This document shows positions 1-11,359 of a DNA stretch of 64,000 nt, one piece after another. The position numbers and the translations under genes are program-made. The notes beneath the pieces were generated by a model that saw nothing but the letters and a program-made list of their open reading frames with translations, had not been told where the DNA came from and searched no databases. Origin of the DNA: Adiantum capillus-veneris (taxonomy: Eukaryota; Streptophyta; Polypodiopsida; Polypodiales; Pteridaceae); NCBI GenBank assembly GCA_014529385.2, contig CM043963.1, positions 4,343,001 to 4,407,000 of the forward strand, in the 5' to 3' direction. The first letter of the stretch is position 1; each line of letters opens with the position of its first letter.

Positions 1-274
1 AAGTAGCCACATCTTGTACACACACAAGTGGCTTCTATATACCGCTTGCACTAGCTACTTCTATATAAGTAGCCACATTTTGTACACACACAAATGGATA
101 CTTATATAGAAGTAGCCATTTTGTACACACATTATTGGTGTTCCTAGTTCATTTCATACTTAAGCTATTGTCATTGGATTTATACTTTGTGCATTGTCTA
201 ATTGCTATCTCTAATATCTCATTATGAATGCTACTCTAGTTGTGTCTCCCTAACCCTAACACGAACCCTAATCA
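1..274 (+). mobile_element. 3' end of an LTR-like sequence (partial)
   Basis: This stretch directly precedes a tRNA-Met-like primer binding site and ends in CA, as the end of a 5' LTR would. It holds three imperfect copies of a unit beginning AAGTAGCCAC, at about 1, 67 and 111, each containing TTGTACACACA. The matching body of the element is not seen, because a different LTR begins at 301. The call rests on the binding site and the CA end only; no second LTR is in the window. Confidence 0.4.
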
Positions 275-275
275 T

Positions 276-287
276 TGGTATTAGAGC
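276..287 (+). promoter_or_regulatory. primer binding site, initiator tRNA-Met type
   Basis: TGGTATTAGAGC differs by one base from the plant retrotransposon consensus TGGTATCAGAGC and follows a CA end by one base. It marks the start of the internal region of a plus-strand LTR element whose body is missing. Confidence 0.5.
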
Positions 288-816
288 TTGTTAGTAATGG
301 TGTTGGGGGGTATGTGTTTGCGAGGTGAGTCGGTTCAACGCCGGGCTGCTCTTGTGGGAAGCAAAAGAGAGAGAAGATGCACAACACAAAGCAAATGGTG
401 CAAAGGGTGCACTTGATTATAGAGCTTGGTCATTAACAACACTATCCTATCACAATTAATCGTGACATACTCTTGATTAAAAGATACCAAGCTGCTAGCA
501 AAGGGGAGTGCAAGTGAGAGCGAAAACTTCCTTGCCCTATTCTTTAATGTTCCCTTGATATCTATAGCCTAGAATCCTGTTTTCTTTCTTGCCTTCCTTA
601 TTTCTCTTCTTTATAGAGAAAGAGAGAACCAAATTTCCATCTTCTTCTTTCTTCCCTTGGTCTTCCCTTGTTGAGTACCCTCCTTCCCTACCTTCTCACC
701 TTGCCAAGGTCGAGTGAGATTTCAAGAGAGAAAGAAATCCCTTATATTTGTTTGTCTTTCCTCCCTCTGTTGATGCCTCTTTCCTTGCTGAGGTTGATGG
801 AGATCTTTGACTTGAT

Positions 817-955
<139 letters not shown>

Positions 956-1569
956 ACATAGATATTGCTTCCCAATGAGAGTGAGTCATAGCTTGAGAGG
1001 GAGAGAGAATTGCTTCCAAATGAGACCGAGAATGATAGAGAGCTACCTCCTTGCTCTTCTTGAAGATAAGACGAGAGAGACTGAGAGTGGAATTCCTCCG
1101 ATGAGAATGAGGGAGAGCTTGTGAAACAGAGAGCTTACCCTCAAGAATTTGCTCGCCCCGAACTCCTTGTCCTCTTGGATCTCAGCTCATCATATTCTTC
1201 TTATAATTGGCACACACAAACCTTCTCACCCAAAATCCACTCCTTTTTACCCCATTTACCTTCCCACAATAATCACGGCACCATGACTAACGGGGCATGG
1301 GAAGGGACCCCATCAATGCACAAAAAACGACAATTATGGAGCTCAAAAGATGTGCAAGGTCCCTAGCAGTGATTTTCATTTCTATGCCAAGCTCGTTTTA
1401 TGTTTCCTTTTCCTTGTACAAGCTTTGTAAGCTCCTACTTCTTCCTTTTTTAATTATGGGCTGTCGTTTTGGTCCTAAACTTTAATCTTGGGTGGCCTTA
1501 TCTTCGTAAGAGAGGCCATTGAACTTCCCCAATGGGTGGCCTCAAGCCCTTATATTAGGGTGATAGCAT

Positions 1570-2689
1570 GAAAGGTGGTGCAAAAAGTAGTGTCCTTGAC
1601 ACTTCTTGTGAGGCACTTTTACAAATGTTCTTGTGAGACTATGTTTTATATTTATTTTTTTGAAACGTTGGCTCCAATCACTTTAACAATTTCTTGAAAT
1701 CTCTATCCATCTACCTTTCATGCATGCTGCTATAGCTGAGCGCCTCTCTCCCACTCTCTCTCTCTCTCTACTTGCATGTTGTTCAACAATCTACCTCCAT
1801 CTCTTCTTCTCTTGAAGAAAGCAAGCATGGCTTGCACAACCATCTGCCTCAATGTCTACCTAGCTTCATGCAAGCTGTATCAAGTAGAGATTACAGTTGA
1901 TAGGTTGGGCTCATGCCTTGAGAATGCTGGAGATTATCCACAACAAGGTATTGGTGTGGCTTAAATGTGGCATCAAATGGTGCTTTGCTAGAAAGAATCT
2001 ACAAAAGGCATGAATTGCAAAGCTAAGAAGTCCACATTTCGATTGCTTCTAGAGAAGCCAACTTTTTGACGGTTGCATTGTGGATCAATTAAAAAGAGAA
2101 TTATGCATGATGTTGGTGAATAGAGAAGGGGGTCCATCAAGGTCTATAAGCAATTCGGAGATGGCAAGGTTCACAGGGTGACATCGATAAAAATTTTCAA
2201 CACCTAATTCACGACTAAAACAGGTTGAGGCAGGAGCATTTTAATTGCAACTGTGCCAGCGTCAATAGCCTCAAAGTCATTGCATCATGCAGGAGATAAG
2301 AGAAGTTTTTTCCTTTTGGAAAATGGAGACACAAGTGTCCCCAAACAAAAAGGATGTGTGTCAAAATGTCCGGGGAAAAAAGTATCTAGTACATTTGCTT
2401 GATGCATCATAGGTATGCTGCAAAAGTTCTTGAACTATTTTTTTCTCTTGCATGCTCTAGTATAGGTACCATGCATAAGATCTCTCTTAGATGTTTTGAG
2501 GGATTAAAGTCTTGGTTTGTTTGCAAGTTGAAGGATAGGTACACTTTTTCCATTGCTCACATACAGATGATATACCTCAAGGATGCATTCAACCAGATGA
2601 GACAAAGAAAGATAGAAGTGCACAGTGAAGTGTGTGGCTGCAAGTGTGATTGATGCTTCACAAAAGAGGTCATATGAAAGTGTGGAGTT
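1570..2689. other. no recognisable gene; probably start of inserted DNA
   Basis: LTR similarity fades near 1560, after GGTGGCC-rich text that resembles 63000-63150 in the third LTR copy. From here to 2689 only short reading frames occur and no domain is recognised. The stretch may be the 5' part of the DNA transposon that carries the transposase remnant which follows. Confidence 0.4.
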
Positions 2690-4350
2690 GTTGCATACAC
2701 GCACAATAGCATCAAAACATTGGCTGAGATGGTATTATGTCCGAAGCCAGATGATCCTACATTTCATAAGCTGTCTTGCTTGAAGGGAGAATGTGATCAA
2801 TGTGGACCGCATCAGTTAGTGCTCTGTCCAAAAGAAGAATCTAAAAATGCATTCTAGATTCTAGTGAAGATGTTGTGTCAGCCCATCAAGAGGGAAAGAA
2901 GCACAAGGATCTACTGGTCAAGGAAATGGGATGTGCAGATTTTACATCCTTCCTTAAAAGGCCTCTAACCACCTACATCAGACACAATTTTATTGCCAGG
3001 TGGAAATCTCAGCAATTCAAAGACTACATTAAATGTTTTCTAAAGATGTGGCTCTCTGTTATAGACTTTTTTGAGAATTACTCTTTCAAGGAGCAAAATG
3101 AAGTCCAATCAATGCATTGGTACTCTTCACAAGTCACAATCTTGGTGCACATCACCTATGTTCAAGACAAGGTTGATAGGGTGTTAAAGTATATATTTTT
3201 TACATCTCTCATGACAAAGATCATGACACATTGTTTGTGTAGCATTGCATGAAATTTCATAGTGTGTGGCTACAGGAGCAAGGATTCAACTCCTTGAAGT
3301 TACAATGGGTCTTGTTAGATGGATGTGCTTCTCAATTCAAGGCATCCAAGCCATTTTTCTTTGTGTCTAGGTATTCTAGATTCTCTGATCTCTTGATCAT
3401 GATTTCAAGTTTCTTGTTTTTTCCTAGCCTTTGAGGCGTGTCATTAATCTAGGTGCTACTCTTTGACTGGCATTAAGATGCTATAGAGTTTCTTTGCATT
3501 GGGCCATGGCAAAGGAGAGCATGATGGGTCCGGTGCAATTGTCAAAAGGGCTCTGACACATGAGAAATTAAAACTTGATGCATGGCACATGAAGTGTGCC
3601 AAGGATGTGAGTTTCTTGAAAAATAAAATTCATTATGAAAACACCCAGTGAGAGGTGACTCAAATTTTTTGGGATGTTGAAGCGGATGATGTGACGAGGG
3701 ACAGGAAATGGAATTGCAAGCAAGTGGAAGGGTAACACTCATTGCATTGTGTGAATGGACACTCTAGGAATGACAAGTGTGCACTTTGTTGCAGAGCTCT
3801 CTCATGTTTTTGCCAGTTTTGTATGTCACAATGTTGGAGGCAATGCCTTAACTATACACATGTCAAAAATTGGTAGTATACCACCATCAAACCCTTGGAA
3901 AATAGTGATGAAGAAAGTGATCATTCCAGTGACAACAATGAAGGATCAAATTTTCCTATGTATGGTGGATATCATGATGCAATTAGTGATGCTCTATGTG
4001 TAGGTGACAACTTTCCATGAATATGAACGAAGACGGAGTAGACTTCTACCTCTTGAGGTGCTCAAAGGAGAAATATAAAACAACACGATCACTAAGAGAT
4101 TCTTTGGACAACTGCAATTTTCCAAATTCCTATTTGGTTGAGGGCTACTACTATGGGCTAGTTGATGGTACCGAGGATGTTTATAACATACCTCCTGACC
4201 AACCAAAAGTGTTGTTGGCATCGCACTTGTGATCCATCAAGATACCTTTGGAACCCTTGCATGGTGAGCCACATAAGTTCAGTTTATGTCTAGAGGTTTA
4301 TGAAAATGTGTACAACAGCATGCCAATGGTGTTGTAGGTCATTGTATCTT
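2690..4350 (+). pseudogene. broken transposase-like gene of an unclassified DNA transposon family
   Basis: Reading across frames on the plus strand gives a consistent set of blocks. A cysteine-rich block reads LCPKPDDPTFHK then GECDQCG (about 2730-2840). Next come VIDFFENYSF with NEVQSMHW (3057-3125), LLDGCASQFKASKPFFFVSRY-like text (3310-3385) and LGHGKGEHDGSGAIVKRAL (3497-3555). A cysteine-rich stretch reads CFCQFC (about 3800), and a C-terminal block reads DEGVDFYLLRC and GYYYGLVDG (4020-4170). From memory these blocks recur in this order in uncharacterised transposon proteins of animals and plants. The aspartates in DFFENY and DGCASQFK are candidate catalytic residues, by analogy with DDE enzymes. 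Frameshifts and stops break the gene. Family membership is an inference, because no alignment was possible. Confidence 0.6.
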
Positions 4351-4359
4351 TGAGCCTAA

Positions 4360-5649
4360 TACACATTTGGTTTGCTACAATCACTGTTTGTTGTACTTGA
4401 GTCCTCCAAAATAAGCTAATCACAAATGTACCCTAAACCCTGATTCTTACTTTTCTCTTTCTGCAGTCCATGTGTGGTGTGCTTCTCTCTCTCCCATTGC
4501 CACTTCTCACATGATAGCAGAGTGCTGATTTTCAGCGAGCATATAAGGCACATCAGTAGTGTTTTCATGTTGGTAAAGTGTGGGAGACCCTCTCTTTATC
4601 TATGAAAGGGACCGAGAGACTATTGGTGGCTGCATTTTTAATGTGGTCAAGCCCTGTGTTTTTCAACCCTCTTGTAGAAAATCGTTTGGAAAATTGCACA
4701 TGAGAGAAGGCTGTGTTTGTGTAGGTGGTGGCTTGGGGGGGCGTTTTCCATGTCCTTAGTCTCTATTCTGGACACTCTGACTTGACAACAAATTGTCTAT
4801 CTATCGATTTACTTAAAGTACCAACATGTGTACTTCAAAGTAATTTTAAACTCACTACAATTCAGGTCTCAAGCATCTAACTGCTTATTCAGGTACTTAA
4901 AGGGGGTATCCAGGTAGTCTCAAAGTACCAAGGACATGTTTTCAATGCATGCTCTACAATGTAGAAGTGTGAAAATTAGGTACTTACAATACCTTGCATG
5001 GAGCATGCATGGAACATATCTACAAATTAGGTACTTTAAGTACCATTGTTGGTAGTCTCCCAACATTCTTCACATGTATCTGTCTGCAGATAGGGTACCC
5101 TAAACTACCATTGTGGATGTTTTCACAATTTCCTTTTAAAATAACTGCCAGCACATCAGTAGACCAAGTACCTTGGTTGGTACTTGTATTTTTACTTTCT
5201 AGTGCTAGAATGTTAAGGGGTAGAGGGCTCCACCTCAACTAGGATTTTGTCGATTTCCACGTGCAAGCCTTCCTTGCAAGCTAGAGTTTTGTCACTTGCC
5301 AAGGATGAACCTTCCCTAGTAGTTGGAGTTGACTGATCATCAAATTGCATGTTTGTGTCCATGATGTGGGCGTCCGAAGTTGCATCAACATTCAACTTTG
5401 ACACCTTAGCTGGTAATGTTGCCACATATGGCATATGACTGGAACCTACAACTACACCACAAAAGTTGTAGCTTGTCCAATCAAAAAATTTTCTTTCATT
5501 CTTAACAAACTTTATTAATCTCGACAGACATGGAGAATAGAAAACCAACCATTATGCACAAGCATCGATTTTGCCGATTCCAGAAGAATTTGTTTACAGG
5601 AGGAGTTGCCACATTATTTCTCTGACCCAACCCATCCAGCAAAACACAA
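4360..5649. other. no recognisable gene; GTAC-rich stretch
   Basis: No domain is seen. Between about 4810 and 5185 the words GGTACTT and AAGTACC recur about eight times, once as a foldback of two 7-base arms around one T (near 5032). A minus-strand frame at 5213-5548 (111 codons) has no recognised motif. Confidence 0.5.
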
Positions 5650-5686
5650 AGCATGTGGTGATGCATGGTATGCATCACCACATGCT
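5650..5686. repeat. perfect 17-bp inverted repeat with 3-base loop
   Basis: AGCATGTGGTGATGCAT at 5650-5666 and its exact reverse complement at 5670-5686 flank GGT. The foldback lies in the DNA inserted in the G1 LTR. No longer precursor-like extension is seen on either side. Confidence 0.9.
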
Positions 5687-5949
5687 AGTGTATACACACA
5701 CTCTACTTAAGCCACAAAACCTAAACCACATGTAGCATATGCTCCTAGAATAGTCACTTTGGCATGTGAGCGACTCCCATGCTTGCCAGCTATGGGATGT
5801 AGCAACATTGAGTCACCTCTCTTCACTTGCTCTGGCAAGATGTCACAAAATGTGACATGAGAATCACATGTAGCTTTTGACATGATCTTTTCAAATCTTG
5901 GTACACCCTAAATTGACTTAGACTAGACCCTCACCCAATATGAAAGTAC

Positions 5950-6660
5950 CAAAGTGATCCACAACTTTTTCCAAAAAATGTGACCACCGTTTCATGCTTT
6001 CACCCATTACTCATACTTAGCAAAGGTTTGCATTTGATACACATGTCAACCAAGGCAAGCACCATAGTCTACATTATTGCTTTCATATCAATCAAATAAT
6101 TTCCATGATTAACATCCTTAGCTTCTTGGGCCACTCTTGCTAAGCATATATCACAATCAATGTACTTTCAAAGATGATATATCAATCAAAGAGTTGCCAT
6201 GATTGACATTCTTAGCTTTGTATCCCACTCCTACTAAGCATATCTCACAATCAACATACTCTTAGAGACAATGTATGGGACTATAAGCTCTTCAAGCACT
6301 CCTATGCTTTCCAAAGTGAACCACATTTGGCATATTTGCTGACCAAAGCATTGTCAAACATACATTCATTGGCAATCAATGCACTCCAGAGATAATATCC
6401 CGGTTGTAAGCTCTTCAAGCACTCTTTGTGCCTTATAAAGTGCATCACATTTGGCATATTTATCGACCAAGTCATTGTTGAGCAACATTTTTGCATACAT
6501 ATTGAGCAAGGATGGGCCAAGCACTTCCCTTTGCATTGGAAAATTCATATTGCTCAAAGCATTGCAAATCACAATAGTTACTACTTGTCAATTAAAGAAT
6601 CATTTTTTGGCATAAATATTGACCAAACTTTTGCCAAGCACAAAATTATTATCTAATTTC
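5950..6660 (-). pseudogene. PPR-motif fragment inside a G1-family LTR
   Basis: The minus strand carries typical PPR helix text in several frames. Examples are ALVDMCIKCK (near 6030), LWSALIANE and NALVSKYAKCGSLWKA (6302-6400), and KYAKCDALYKAQRVLEEL (6410-6470). PPR proteins bind organelle RNA in plants. Here the motifs are short and frameshifted, with no start codon and no targeting peptide, so this is a gene fragment. The third LTR copy has a comparable fragment at 63170-63480, which suggests PPR sequence was captured by this LTR family before it spread. An independent PPR pseudogene hit by the element is the alternative. Confidence 0.6.
6087..6274. repeat. two tandem units of 94 bp
   Basis: The unit starting ATCAATCAAA at 6087 recurs at 6181 with roughly 80 percent identity. 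It lies inside the PPR-derived stretch, so it may reflect duplicated PPR repeats rather than a satellite. Confidence 0.65.
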
Positions 6661-7070
6661 ACATCAATTTTCCTTGCGTATGGAAGCCCAATACCGTAGA
6701 GAGAGTTGTACCAACCATAACTTGTGCAATTAATGCCCGATTTGAGCGATATAAAGCACATGCTCTAAGTTGTACTAGATGCTATCATTCAAAACCCTGT
6801 AAGATTGAATCTAAACACCCAAGCATGCATCTCAATTCTGGTCCAAAGTCAGAAATAGCCCACAAAAAATACCAAAATGCCCATAAATTCTCCATCCAGA
6901 CTCCGGCTGGTGAGATATAAAGACGAGCTTGTAATCCGATTACTACATATTCAACCCGAAAACTTTTATTTTGGAAAATTTTGAGCGTATCCACTTACAA
7001 CATCAAAAACACAATTACTGGCTCTCAAATACCATATCTGGCATACAATATAATTTACATTAGCCTAACA

Positions 7071-7309
7071 ACGTGCTTCATCACCGCACAATAACTTGTG
7101 CACCTCAAACTTGCATAATTTGCTTCCTTAAAACCTCTTTCCCATCATGGAAGCAGAGAAACATGGCATCCACGCCCTTTGAACTACACATCCTCTACTG
7201 TCAACCGTCATTTATCCTCACTAGTTTGCATCATCAAAAGAATCATCACACACATCATCCAATGCATACATATCATCATCATCCCTTGGTAGCTGATCTA
7301 AGCTTTGAT
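7071..7309. other. 3' untranslated junction of element G1
   Basis: Lies between the integrase end and the LTR edge at 7070. On the minus strand it includes GGGAAAGAGG, a weak purine tract, about 80 bases before the LTR. No gene is seen. Confidence 0.4.
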
Positions 7310-8340
7310 CTTAAAAAATGAACTCACAATCTGATTTACTACACAATTTGATTATTTTTCCTGCAATAAGCACTCTAAGCTCAGTGCCATCGATCTCATA
7401 TAATTTATATATTGTATTATCATAAAAAACATATGGTCCAAACCAATGTTTGACCATCTTTCACAGAGTAGAGCACTCATTTATCAAGCTAATTGTAAAC
7501 AAGCACCCAATCACCATCTTTAATAGCATAAGGCCGCAACCTATGCTTGCCATCAATGGATGCTTTATTCTTCAATCGTGCCTCTTTGAGCTTTTCTTTG
7601 GCTTGCTTACTGTCTTCTTGATGTTGTTCAAATTGGTAAATATGTAAAGCAAGTAAATCTTTTCTAGACCTACCTACTTCCCATGGCATTGTAGTCCAAG
7701 ACATAACCGCTTCCTCTATAGCAAATGGGTTTCTATCCATATATCAACTCAAATGGCATCAAACCTATAACAAAACTATGTGTAGTGCAATTAGCCCATA
7801 AAGAAAAAGATAGAAGTTTATGTTAATTACTGATATGCCCTTGGAATACCTTTTCTATACCTCTAATAATAGTTGGATGTCCCCTTTCACTTTTCCCATT
7901 ACGTTCTGGATTGTACGTTGTTGTGAGAGCCAGTTTGATGCTTGAATGGGCAAAGAACTCATGAGCTTCATTCACATCCAACTCTCCTATATTAGCTGTG
8001 ATTTTACCAACACAATCATGTATGGAGACTACATCTTCAAGCAAGATTTTACACACAAAACTTGTAGCTTGGTTCATAAAGCTCTCCCTTCAACTTAGCA
8101 AGATAAATATACCTCATTTGCCAAACAATTATTGTCATTGTAATCAAATGTACCACCTGCATAGCCAATATATAATTAGGATGTAATTTGTCTTTATGTC
8201 ATACATTACAATATTGTTGGCATACTAAGAAAGTCTCCACAAATTGAGCAACATATTTGTACATTTCTTTCCACCAGTAGCGGTCTTTAATTTTGACAAA
8301 CATTTCCCATATTCCTCTGTGTGTAACCAATAAACTTTCA
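7310..8340 (-). pseudogene. Ty3/gypsy integrase of element G1 (degenerate)
   Basis: The integrase core end is visible as TTYNPERNGKSERGHPTII, corresponding to the region of the catalytic glutamate (7823-8077). The C-terminal domain follows as KLKEARLKNKASIDGKH then RPYAIKDGDWVLVYN (7489-7600). Past two stops, YEIDGTELRVLIAGK (about 7330-7400) ends the protein. The enzyme would insert element cDNA into the genome. Several frames and stops are needed to read it, so it cannot be functional. It lies 3' of the RNase H segment, as expected for gypsy elements. Confidence 0.75.
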
Positions 8341-8499
8341 TGAAACTCTTTAATCACCTACTATTGAGTTGCCTTATCACAAAAACCCATTGTGGTACCC
8401 CTCCTAGATGCTTTGGCTTCCATATCTTGAAAGTAGCCATAAGCCTTTTTCGTGATCCTCTTGTACTCTTGAACACTCCATCCTTCTTGCATGGCAAGA

Positions 8500-9215
8500 G
8501 TGATAAGGTGTTAGCCTCTCAAAATCCATTCCCCATCATACATTTCTTCAAAAAAGACGTCAAAAGAAAGAATAAAATTGCCGTTGTTTTCATACAAATG
8601 CGGAGAGGTGTAGAGCTTTAAGCCCACATCATCACTTGTGGTAAGCATCTCCTCTTCATCTTCATACCTGGCCCTTGAAAACATATTTGTTACTAGGTTA
8701 CCTCTACTTGTAATATGAGAGAATTTAAGGCTAAGAGACTTGATAAAATATATCCATTGTATCATAGCAATATGTTGAGTAGAGTAGTTTGCAATCATCC
8801 CAATTAATGGAAAAAATATGCCTTTACCACGACTGATGCCCCAATAAAATATTCTTTAGCAACACCTCAAATCTCTCTCTTAACCCATGGGTAACATCGT
8901 TGACAAGCATTAAGTACTTTTTTCTCCAAACCAGACTACATACATGTGACCTTCTTCCTCGTCTTGACTTGTAGCCCATCTAACGCCTGTTGGGCTACTG
9001 TATATGGTCAACATCAATGGCCTTCCACATTTATAGTCAAATTTTCTAAAGTAGGAGCCTTGAGAAGCATCTTCTTTAATTTCTTGATGGCCTTCGTATG
9101 AACTTCTTCCCATACAATCCTTTTTTCTTTCCTTAACAAATGATAAAGCACCTCTACAACATGAGCAAAGTGCAACAACCAAATAAGACGAAACACACAT
9201 GCACCCAAAAATCAA
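8500..9215 (-). pseudogene. RNase H segment of element G1
   Basis: Text such as LLRKEKRIVWEEVHTKAIKK (9070-9140) is the RT to RNase H linker typical of gypsy pol. SLKFSHITSRGNLVTNMFSR with YEDEEEM (8640-8720) is the usual end of the RNase H domain, where the family has an H-I-x-G-x-x-N-x-V-A-D-x-L-S-R pattern. The domain would remove the RNA template during cDNA synthesis. It is fragmented by stops and frameshifts. Confidence 0.7.
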
Positions 9216-9269
9216 AGAACTTCAGTAACTAATGTGCATGTCTCTTTCATTTTTTGCATAGCTTCAGCC

Positions 9270-10190
9270 TAAACTAGACTTGGACGTCTTCCATCTGGAC
9301 CACACATATGTCCTACAATTAAAACCTTTTTAGCACCAAAAACTGATTTTCTCCTTAAAAGTGTCAACTTAAACCGTAAGCACACCCTTCGATCTTTTAC
9401 CTCATCTTTGGAACCTTCTTCTAATCCTTTGATTGGCTGATAATCAATGAAAGACACAATAACATGAGGAATTAAATCTCTCAGCACTTTGTTCACACTA
9501 TTCATCATATGAGCAAAATAGTAAGTAGCACCCTATGGTAGTGTGCGCATCCTTACCAAACCCAGAGGAGTATGAATAGTAGTAAAATCCATGCTCTCCA
9601 AAGCAAGCTAAAATTGGTCATATCCTGAGTAAGTAGCACCCTATGGTAGTGTGCACATCCTTACCAAACCCAGAGGAGTATGAATAGTAGTAAAATCCAT
9701 GCTCTCCAAAGCAAGATAAAATTGGTCATATCCTGAGTATAGGTCACCCATAGAATAGACATCTCTTCCTGTAAAGGCTTCACCAAACTCATCCACAACC
9801 TAGACCTATACCCACATTGTGGATTGTTACCTTATTAGCCAATTTCATGTCCTGTATGAATGTTAGGGTACCATTTCTTTGGAATACTAACCATCGATAT
9901 GGCACAAATCATGGCTCCAAAATACCCATTCATATTTTCTTAGTGAGTAAATCAATGAGCTTTGGGCAAGTAAGCTTTAGGAATTGAAATAGGACATGAA
10001 CTCCATGGCATAGGAACAATAAATACAACCATAGGTGAAAACACATTTAAATCTAAACACCCAATCTCACCTCGATCAAAGGAAAAGGTTTTTCCATGAT
10101 TTTCAAGCATTCCTTGAAAGCATTTGATATCCTCTTCATTAAGGAAACCATGTTCTCCAACCTTCAGCTCCTTCAATGTTTCTTTAGTGA
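9270..10190 (-). pseudogene. reverse transcriptase of element G1, catalytic site altered
   Basis: Blocks in order are IGCLDLNVFSPMVVFIVPMPW (10050-10110), IPKKWYP and VGIG-like text (about 9800-9900), GLVRM (about 9650), AHMMNSVNKVLRDLIPHV (9450-9510) and SFIDYQPIKG (9430-9450). This is the gypsy subgroup whose active site normally reads F-x-D-D-x-P-I-K-G. Here the second aspartate has become tyrosine (codon 9440-9442), which would abolish polymerisation. A 108-bp tandem duplication (9521-9736) also disrupts the domain. Confidence 0.75.
9521..9736. repeat. two tandem copies of 108 bp within the G1 RT
   Basis: GTAAGTAGCACCC at 9521 recurs at 9629, and the two units differ at about two positions. 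The duplication is recent compared with the decay of the element, and 108 is a multiple of three. Confidence 0.95.
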
Positions 10191-10619
10191 ATTTGTACCC
10201 AATATTCTTTGGATCTTTGAGATAGGATGTTGAGAAGCTTTCTCTATCACTTCCTTCTAATTAAGGGGTAGGCACTGACCTTACCTTCTTTATGATGGTT
10301 TTATACTTTGTCTACTTGGACATCAATTGCTTTACCCAAATCTTCCTTCACCTTTGTAAGTGCCTCAAATATATCAATTATTGCATACTTGTCCATTGAA
10401 TTCACTTTGACAACTTCAGTTCCACTTTGTGAGCTGTATTGATTGATCTCATCAAGCTCTATTGTAGTATTCTCATAGGAAACCTCTTCAAAGATTCCTA
10501 AGAATACATCATCTTGTTCAAGCACTTCACATCCCTACAATTCACTTTGAACACTCAAAATATATTTCTTTTTCCATTTTGGTGACTCATTAAACTTCCT
10601 CTATGACACCAAACCTTCA

Positions 10620-11350
10620 GATGTTAACTCCAAAACTCCCAAAGAGAAAGTCTCTCTTTGCAAAAACTTCCATTCCTCTCTACCACCATAGTCTCACTCT
10701 GTAGTAACACCCCGAGAAAATCATGTGCAAACATGTGTTCTCTAAAAATTTTGTGTATCTTTGGCAATGAGTGATCACGTAAATTGTCTTTGTTCCTAGC
10801 ATGATCAACACACATAATAAAAAATTGGGCAACTCTTTTATCATCTTGACTTCGGATCCTTGCATAGGCTAAGCCATCATCTAGCACCTTTGTTTCCATT
10901 TTCACATTGTAATGTATGGCAACCCCAATATGAATGAGTAGCAAGAATACTCATGTACAAAAAGTTTTGTTCATCACAAACACCCCAATAGTTCCCTTAA
11001 CATTTGCACATGCACCATAAATATCACTTGAAAGCATTTTGGAAGCTCAAATCCAATGATCCACATCAATAGGCTATTCCCCCTTCTAGTGCAAGCTCTT
11101 TGCCATAAGATTAATTTGTAATCCATGGTCCACCAGTGCTAAGACCGACTCTTCTACATTGACAAGCTTTGCAATAGTTTTTGTCGTTGCTCTAGCCCAA
11201 TGAGTCATTGAAAAGTGAATTTTGGGCACAATTTCTTCATCTCTATTTTCATTAAAGTGAACATGTCTCCATTCAGGTGTAATTGAATTTGAAACTAGGA
11301 TAGGATTTGACTCTTGTCGTGTGAATTCTACTTCACAAGCATCCAAAACT
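10620..11350 (-). pseudogene. aspartic protease region of element G1
   Basis: ARATTKTIAKLVNVEE then ALVDHGLQINLM (about 11100-11190) matches the retropepsin core of this gypsy subgroup, where the usual motif is DHGSEINLM; here Ser-Glu is replaced by Leu-Gln. Downstream, KMETKVLDDGLAYARIRSQD and CVDHARNKDN (10780-10900) form the conserved tail after the protease. The protease would cut the polyprotein. Stops between the blocks make it non-coding. Confidence 0.7.
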
Positions 11351-11359
11351 GACTCAATA

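Noticed and set aside
248-273. Telomere-like CCCTAA text (two adjacent copies and two near-copies)
   Set aside because: Only a few imperfect units directly before a primer binding site; too short for an interstitial telomere and better explained as part of an LTR end.
2399-2653. 84-codon plus-strand frame as a separate gene
   Set aside because: Lies directly before the transposase-like blocks and is broken; if coding at all it belongs to that gene.
5213-5548. 111-codon minus-strand frame as a gag-like protein
   Set aside because: Some acidic and Ser/Thr-rich text but no zinc knuckle or capsid block; not enough to name it.
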